A stretch of DNA of 64,000 bases from assembly GCA_034401135.1 (NCBI GenBank), contig JAWZSP010000009.1:1798001-1862000 (forward strand), written 5' to 3'. Shown here piece after piece: positions 57,735 to 64,000 of this stretch; the stretch's first letter is position 1; each line of letters starts with the position of its first letter. The notes under the pieces were generated by a model, which searched no databases, was not told the DNA's origin, and saw only the letters and a program-made list of their open reading frames with translations. Made by a program: the position numbers and the translations under genes. This DNA is from Volutella citrinella (taxonomy: Eukaryota > Ascomycota > Sordariomycetes > Hypocreales > Nectriaceae).

Positions 57735-58624
57735 ATGCGTTTCTCAGTTGCTACAACCTTGGCTGTCGCCTTCCTGGCCTCTGATGCCGCCGCCTGGAAG
57801 AAGTCCCACTCGTGGAGCTCTTCTTACTGGGAGTGGCGCAACAACCAGGGCTCTGGCTCTGGCACCATCGCCAAGACCAGCTGCGGCGGCCAGAAGCCCG
57901 CTGCTCCCACCAACGTGGAAGTTGAGCAGCCCGTGTACACCACCCCCGTCGCCGCCCCCGTCGTCGTCGAGACCACCGTCGTGACCATGCCCGAGGAGAC
58001 TCCCGTCGCCGAGGCCCCGGCCCAGGCACCCTCCGCTTCCCCCGCCCCGGCTCCGGCCCCGGCCCCGGCCACCGGCAACGGCGAGCCCTCGGGCACCGAC
58101 CAGCAGAACGCCTTCGCTGCCCACAACAAGGCCCGCGCCGAGGCCGGTGTCAAGGACCTGGCCTGGGACAAGGACCTGGCCGCCGCCGCGCAGGAGTGGG
58201 CCGACCACCTCGCCAGCATCAACTCCATGACCCACTCCAAGGGAAGCGGCCAGGGCGAGAACCTGTATGCCGGCTCGCTCAACAACCCCTACACTTCCGC
58301 TGCCGACCTGTGGATCGCCGAGAAGTCCAAGTACAGCGGCCAGCCCATTGACGGCAACTACGGTGTCTACGGCCACTACAGTACGTCCACCCATCCCCAA
58401 ACCTCAACCGTTTGCCAGCTCACTAACACCGAAACAGCTCAAGTCATCTGGGGCAAGACCGAGAAGGTCGGCATGGGTGCTGCCAAGGGCTCTGACGGCT
58501 CTACCTACGTTGTGGCCCGCTACTACCCCGCCGGCAACATGTGAGTCACTGCATCTCCGTACAACATTGATCAAGTCACTAATATGAAGTTTGCAGGATC
58601 GGCAGCACTCCCACCAGCGCCTAA
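57735..58624 (+). CDS. Secreted CAP-domain (SCP/PR-1-like) protein
   Basis: Exons 57735-58380, 58438-58540 and 58597-58624 give 258 residues; the last exon codes only nine. A signal peptide (MRFSVATTLAVAFLASDAAA) and a low-complexity Pro/Ala/Val linker (residues about 55-115) precede the CAP domain. Domain landmarks: FAAHNKARAEAG, W-x-D-x-x-L, GENLYAG, HYTQVIWGKTEKVGMG and VVARYYPAGN; the two His and Glu of the CAP cavity are present. Fungal and yeast members bind sterols or other small lipids, some act in virulence. Extracellular or wall-bound. C-ending codon bias suggests strong expression. Confidence 0.93.
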
Positions 58625-60945
58625 ACGATGTTGATACGTCACCGAGGAAAAGAAAAGTGCAGTGCACCCGATTGTCATGATCGCCCTTCAATTCTCCCAA
58701 GCTTTTAACTCTGCAGTTGAGTGAAGTGTTGGCTTGTGTTATGTAGAATAGTTATGAAAATATTCTATCCGGTTGCGAGCAGGACAAGCTGCAAAAACTT
58801 TTGGCCTCGCAAGAGGATGTCTCTAATGGTTCCCGTGATGCATCGATATGTGCGAATGTGAAAGACTCGTGGTACAACTCAGTGCCTTGTAAATCATCTA
58901 CGACCGAGTTGCGAGAGGAAGTGACTGCATAATTGAAGAATGAGGACGCAGACTGGAGTCAAGTCTATCGACAAATGAGCACTAAGTAATCGGCTATTCG
59001 CTCATGCTTGCCTGCATGTGCATTCCAGGGTGACATTGCCTGATGTCTGAGAGTCCCCCAGAAAAGCCGAGCTAGCATTCAACCGTTGCAGCTAACGCAA
59101 GGTCCTGCTCACTCTATTTTGAGAGCATCTGTCTGTGCATCTGCCCCGCCTCCATCAATTTGGATGCATGAGTTGCAGTAAGGCACGTGGGGTTGGCAGG
59201 GGTGAAGTAGACAAGGCCACGACCTGGGATAGAATGAAGGTGCTCGTGCGGACAATGGAAAGGTGTTTGAAGAATCCCTCCATAGACAAAGGGCTGCGTT
59301 TAGTACCGGAGTGTGTCGTCAGACAGGGACGTCCGAGCTGGTATCCTAGACCGCACATCTAGAGCCTGACCGATTGATGAACAAAGACGGCACCTAAACA
59401 AGTTCCAAGTCAGCTTAAAATACCTGTGAACAACATCCCTTTGGCATTTATTGCTGGAGCTAGGTGCTGCGTTGGGTCATAAGGCGCACGTGCACACTGT
59501 CGTTGAGGGATGTTGAAGCTGTCCATGAACAGATGACTGGTCCGGGCATTTGATTTTTGTAGTCCTAGAACAAGCCAGCTTTTGAGGAATCAGCTAGACG
59601 ATGAAACAAAGAAAAGGACACTTGTCATGACGGAGTAGATGAGGGGAAACGGGCCAATGGCGCCGGCATGGTGACATGGTGACATGCCGGCACACCGCAC
59701 ACGGCTGGCGTCGGAATCCGTCTCTCATCAATGACACGATGGGGCCCGCGTATCATCCCCAAGACTCGTCTCGGGCGAAACAAGTTTATGCACATCCAGG
59801 CATCGACGCTGACGACAGACAACTGAGCCAACAGATTGAACACGCGCCCGGAGGCCTCCTGCACGTCGCAGGTCCCAAGCCGTGAGGGCCGTCTTGGCAG
59901 ATGCAACTCCTGGATGGTGCTTGCATCCACCAGAATGGCATGTTTGAAGGGCGGTCGTTTTTTCGGGGGTGTGGTCGAGGCTCGGTGCTGCAGCCGCAAG
60001 CGCCGGGACTATTGTTGCGGCACTATTGTTGCCGGGTGGAGCAACTATTAGCACTCAGCTATTGATGGTGGTCGTATCAACTCTGCATGGACACGACTCG
60101 ACGTCGAATTCTATGGAGCGACAAATGCCCCCCGACTGGCTCCCTCGTATGGCACCAGAATTAGATCGGTAGACGAGATGGAAACGCAAAACATCTCGGT
60201 AAGGCCTCCCGGGCTGCTGCGCCCCCCTCAATTGACCACAATTGTCTCATGGGGCGCCAAACGTGAAGCTCTCAGAGCGTCCAAGAAAGTGGTGGCCCCC
60301 ATGGTCGACCCCTCACAGAGCTCCACTGGAGCTGCGGCGATAGGCTCCACGTTGCACTGCGGCGCTGAAGGAGCGCTTTCGAGACTCGACGTCGTTTGCT
60401 TGGCGACCGTCTTGGCTTCCGAAACAGCCGTGTTCCCCCTCATACCAAGACTCGCCCGCCGCCAGTCGTTGCCCACGGCTCCCCCCCGAGCCCACCGCGC
60501 GCACCCGCTGGCAGCAAGCAACTTGGCATCGCGGGCTGGGCTGCCTCTCCGTCGCCCGCCGGCCCTTGCTGCTGGGGCCAGCGCGCCAAGACCGATTTGC
60601 GTCCCTTGTCGCCTGGAACCTGCACGACAGAGCCACTCGCGACACTGCTGGGCCTGCGGGGAAGATGCTGCTCTCGCTGTCTCAACCCCCGCCGGGAGGG
60701 GGGGGATTCTGTGGCTAGGACTTGTGGTCGGCTACGGGGACTGGAGTTGCAAAGGAGCACGAGGGGTCGGCGGAGGGAGGGAGGGCGCGTCGCAGGTGGG
60801 AGCCAAAATGGCTTGATGGATTGACAGCCATGCCCAGGTCTCGAGTATAAAGAGGCCTGGGGCTTCCGATGAGATCCGTCTCTCGAACAGCATCAACAAT
60901 CTTCATCTTCTCACTCCAACTACCAAACACCCCACCAACATCATC
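58625..60945. other. Intergenic 2.3 kb
   Basis: 3' flank of the CAP gene and promoter of the CVNH gene. No gene recognised in the interior. Confidence 0.5.
60846..60851 (+). promoter_or_regulatory. TATA box of the CVNH gene
   Basis: TATAAA lies 95 bp before the start codon and is followed by a CA- and CT-rich leader, a normal layout for a strong fungal promoter. Confidence 0.6.
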
Positions 60946-61379
60946 ATGTCTTTCCAAGAGAGCTCCTCCAACATCTGGCTCGAGGATGGCCACGTCCTCA
61001 AGGCCACCACCAACCGTGACGACGGCTCTACCACTGATGCCTGGTACGACCTCAACGCCTGCGTCGGCAACGACAACGGCAGCTTCTCGTGGGGTGGCGA
61101 GAGTAAGTCGATCTGTCCTTTAGCCTGGGTGGCTTCATGTTGCTGACGCTGCCAAAATCTACAGACTTCAAGGACTCTGCCGCCGAGGTCTGGTTCGATA
61201 TTGACGACAACGGCCTTCCCATCCTCAAGGCCAACCTCTACAACGTCGACGGCGAGACCCAGGAGGCCCACCTCAACCTCGCCGAGCGCCTGCACAACTA
61301 CAACGGCGACCTCGTGTTTGGTAAATACCCCTAGGGAGCTCCTCAGATGGTTGACGAGTGCTAACCCGACCCAGAGTAA
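60946..61379 (+). CDS. Cyanovirin-N homology (CVNH) domain protein
   Basis: Exons 60946-61102, 61165-61320 and 61375-61379 give 105 residues, one CVNH domain. The two internal repeats are visible: WYDLNACVGNDNGSFSWGGENF, split by intron 1, and LNLAERLHNYNGDLVF. The final exon would add a single Glu codon and stop, giving the common ending VFE; reading through the intron instead gives GKYP and a stop at 61334. CVNH proteins are small carbohydrate-binding lectins, here without a signal peptide and so intracellular. Cysteines of the bacterial prototype are mostly missing (one remains), usual for fungal members. Confidence 0.87.
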
Positions 61380-62457
61380 ATCACGACGAACGAACGAAAT
61401 GAAATATAAACATGGTTAGCGCAGCCAACGTCTAGACTAGGACGACGTATATAGAATATACAATGGCACGTTGTTACTGAAAAGCTGTTCTGTGATGTGT
61501 TGCAGTATATCATCGCCGTAGATGTCGACATGGACCTGACCGAGGGCAGAGGAGCTGTGCCAGCTCTGCTACTGACCCCGCTCGCGATTCGCCAATCGAC
61601 CCAGTATTTGCCATAGTGCCCCTACGTCACAGCGCAGCCCTTGGTGTCTCGTCCATGGAGTGTCGTTGACTCGCTGACGAGCTCCCTCCCTGTGCCGTCT
61701 TCCGTCACACGCTTGCTCGGGTACACCCGCAGGCCCGAGCGGGAGCCGTTTAGCCGCCGCTAAGGGGCCCCCACATGGTGAAGATCGCTGAGAGGGGGAG
61801 AGCTGCACCATCATTATACAGCAGGGAGCTGCACGATTCGCTATTACGCTAGAAGCCTTGGCCCGTGAGTTGTCAATCTCTAGCTCGTAGTCTGCTCTCG
61901 ACTTGGCTTCATGGCGAGCCATTGTGGCCTGGACCCTGTCGCCTGCTGGCAACTCGCAGGATCCCATTCCGGACAGCTTGTCGGCCGCAGCGGGGCTGAC
62001 CACCGTACAGGCAGTCACCACAGGCTCTGAAGCAGTGAAGCCCCTCACTCCCTCAGGGTCCGACAGGGTACATGGGGTGGTGACATCAGCCCATTTTGGG
62101 CTCTGCCATGCCGGAATAGGGCCAAGCGCCCCCCAAACCCCCCACTACAGGCGCCTGTGCTCCAGTGGGTTGGTTGCTAGTGCCGTTGCCCAGCCGTTTC
62201 CATTGTTTTCTTTGCCCTCAGTAGGTTCTCGCTCGCAACGGATGCGAGGTACGACACACACTCAACGCTCCGAACCTTCTTTGATGGGTCACTGTGCATT
62301 GTGCGTTGCATTCCGTGGATTCCCTGTCTCAATTACAACGCCACCAACCGTCACTGTATTGCTTGTTCCCGCAACTCGTCCGACGGCTGTGCTGTGGAGG
62401 AGGGAATCAAGGGAAGGAAGGGAGGCACAAGACGACGCCATCAACAGCTTTTAACGC
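61380..62457. other. Intergenic 1.1 kb
   Basis: 3' flank of CVNH and promoter of the next gene. Nothing else recognised. Confidence 0.5.
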
Positions 62458-63672
62458 ATGTCGGCGCGCATGTACCGGCCCGTGGGCCACGATGAGTCTC
62501 CCGAAGAGATGCCACCTGCGCATTTCCACGATGGAGGAGGGTTGAGCTCCGTCCACCAACGCGACAGCCCAAACATCATGCAGAGCGTGGTGCGGCCCCT
62601 CGAGCGCAAGATGGACGAGTACGAGTTCCTCATGGACCAGGCGCAGCAGCAGGAGATGGAACTAGACGACAGGATCCGGGTTCTGCAGGAGCGGAGGCGC
62701 ATCGCCGAGGAGCAGTTCATGCTTGCGAAGCGCAAGCGCGACGAGTACGCGCAACAGCACCGCAGCGTCGACATGGCGCTGCGCGGGGAGATGGAGACCG
62801 ACTCTGAGCCCGAGCTCGAGCCTGAGCTGCCGTACGAGTCGGAGAAGCACATGTTGCCGCCGTTGCAGAGCTTCGAGGACGACTACCGGCCCCTGGTTGT
62901 GACCAAGCGGCCGCATCGGGAGCCCAGCGAGTACTTCACAAACCATCAGCTGTTTTATGTCTTCGTCATGCACGGCATTGGCGCCATGGTGATTTCTGGA
63001 GGCATAAACTTTGCCCTTGCCTTTGGTAAGTCGCGTCTCCTTTGATATCCGGAGCTGTTTTCAAGAAACCAAAGATACGCTAACACGCCTTCCCCTGTAA
63101 AAGCCATGTACACGACGCAAGACACAACCAAGAACCCTATACGCCTCTTTCAGCTACCAAACACCCTGGCAGGCGACGCTGCTGTCACAACCATCATCCA
63201 GTGCATCATCACTTGGTTTGTGGAGAAGGGCATCGTCTCCCTCGACCTTTCGCGCAGAGGCGTCCAGCCCATTGGCTTCGTCAAGGCGCCTACCCACCCC
63301 CTGGTCAGATGGTTCTTCTTCCTGCCCCCGGTGGGATACGACAAGACGCTTGGCGGCGAAGGCTTGGGCGGGCCCAAGCCAAAGTCGGGCTTCGCGTCCG
63401 TCCTCGTCTCCATCGTGCAAGGCGCCCTCCGGGGCTTCCTGCTCGCCACTGTCAGCTCTATCCTGCTCTGGCCAGTAAGCGTGGGCGCCCTGACGGCTGT
63501 CGGGCAGCCCTCGGGCCAGGACTTTACCTTCTCTGATAGATGGGTACCCCAGATCTTCAAGGGCCTGCTGGGCGGGATCCTTGGGCTGTTGACCACGCCG
63601 CCCATGGCCATGTTCTGGCTCCTCAAGGCGGGCTGGGATGGCAAGTCGGGACGAATACTTGTTCTCGAATGA
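62458..63672 (+). CDS. Fungal membrane protein of unknown function (DUF2456-like)
   Basis: Exons 62458-63025 and 63104-63672 give 378 residues. The first 165 residues are cytosolic, with a charged coiled-coil segment (EYEFLMDQAQQQEMELDDR onward) and an acidic run. Then come about four membrane segments: FYVFVMHGIGAMVISGGINF, TTIIQCIITWFVEKGIV, LVSIVQGALRGFLLATVSSI and FKGLLGGILGLLTTPPMAMF. The pattern recalls a fungal-specific domain of unknown function (DUF2456), recalled from memory and unverified. Location in the membrane is clear; role unknown. Confidence 0.65.
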
Positions 63673-63811
63673 AAGTAGATGCAAGACAGTGTGGTATAGA
63701 CTATAGAGCGTTGCCAAGTTATAGAATACATCTCCACAGTTTCGAGGCGAATAACCTCAGTGCACAACTTTTGTTCTTATGAATACATGTTTAGAAACGC
63801 GGTCAATGGCT

Positions 63812-64000
63812 TCACTCGCTTTCCGGCCGGGCAGGTCCCTCCACCTTGAAGCTTTGCCAACTAGTAAGAAACCCCGAGGCAGAGGTTTGACTATAGCCCC
63901 TGAATGCACGGAGCAGCTGCGCCTTCTCAATCGACGGGGCATCCTCTTCTTCCATAGTCAGATGCCAAAGAGCTACTGCAATGGTAAATATGGAGATGCT
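63812..64000 (-). CDS. Unknown protein, C-terminal 62 residues, 5' part beyond window
   Basis: An open frame without interruption runs from the window edge to a TGA at 63812. It reads IFTIAVALWHLTMEEEDAP then KAQLLRAFRGYSQTSASGF and ends PARPESE. Composition and continuity look coding, and no other frame here does. The family is not recognisable from this fragment. It converges with the membrane-protein gene. Confidence 0.5.
   Translation of the reverse strand, partial: SISIFTIAVALWHLTMEEEDAPSIEKAQLLRAFRGYSQTSASGFLTSWQSFKVEGPARPESE

Noticed and set aside
57744..58400. 218-codon Gly/Val-rich frame antisense to the CAP gene
   Set aside because: Complement of the Pro/Ala linker and biased codons; no independent signal.
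1..64000. tRNA genes, CRISPR arrays, LTR or DNA transposons
   Set aside because: Looked for B-box words, long direct or inverted terminal repeats and transposase or reverse-transcriptase motifs by eye; none convincing. A tRNA or repeat scan could still find something short.

Overview
The window looks like a chromosomal segment of a filamentous ascomycete, most likely a Sordariomycete and plausibly Hypocreales. Nearly every gene is broken by short introns (about 48-75 bp, GT-AG with an occasional GC-AG donor and CTAAC/CTGAC-like branch points). The gene families are typical of Pezizomycotina: Zn2Cys6 regulators, a PTH11/rhodopsin-like membrane protein, CVNH, CHRD, Vps62 and a dispersed single 5S rRNA gene. 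Genus is not resolvable by eye. Coordinates of spliced genes below span start to stop codon; exons are given in the evidence and were derived by hand from splice signals and reading phase.

Layout. 1-7.2 kb: 3' end of a CYP504-like P450 (phenylacetate hydroxylase type), a copper amine oxidase with a possible peroxisomal tail, a PEX11-like protein and an aldehyde dehydrogenase. Together they could take an aromatic amine to aldehyde, acid and ring-hydroxylated acid, with PEX11 pointing to peroxisomes; PEX11 and ALDH share a divergent promoter carrying regularly spaced CGGAA boxes. 7.7-13.4 kb: secreted CHRD protein, sugar-phosphate isomerase-like TIM barrel, Baeyer-Villiger-type flavin monooxygenase. 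13.9-20.5 kb: relic of a Zn2Cys6 finger, GRF zinc finger plus DUF3883 protein, small secreted Cys-rich protein, and a frame-disrupted secreted Cys-rich repeat gene. 20.6-29.7 kb: F-box protein, rhodopsin-like membrane protein, Zn2Cys6 regulator, 2-Cys peroxiredoxin. 30.7-36.4 kb: PhoD-type phosphatase, YjjX-type NTPase, ten-exon sugar transporter. 36.4-39.5 kb is gene-poor. 39.5-48.5 kb: Vps62 protein, SDR, a C2HC plus Zn2Cys6 regulator, a second Zn2Cys6 regulator and an unknown protein, possibly a small regulated metabolic unit. 48.6-54.5 kb: kelch protein, two divergent kinase-like proteins and a 5S rRNA gene. 54.6-57.7 kb is gene-poor. 57.7-64 kb: secreted CAP/PR-1 protein, CVNH lectin-fold protein, a fungal membrane protein of unknown function and the 3' end of a gene leaving the window.

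No tRNA, CRISPR, intact transposon or LTR element was recognised. The most notable observations are the putative peroxisomal aromatic-amine catabolic cluster with its spaced promoter boxes, the GRF/DUF3883 protein, the disrupted Cys-rich gene, three inferred GC-AG introns, and the C2HC/Zn2Cys6 regulator beside an SDR whose promoter carries repeated motifs.
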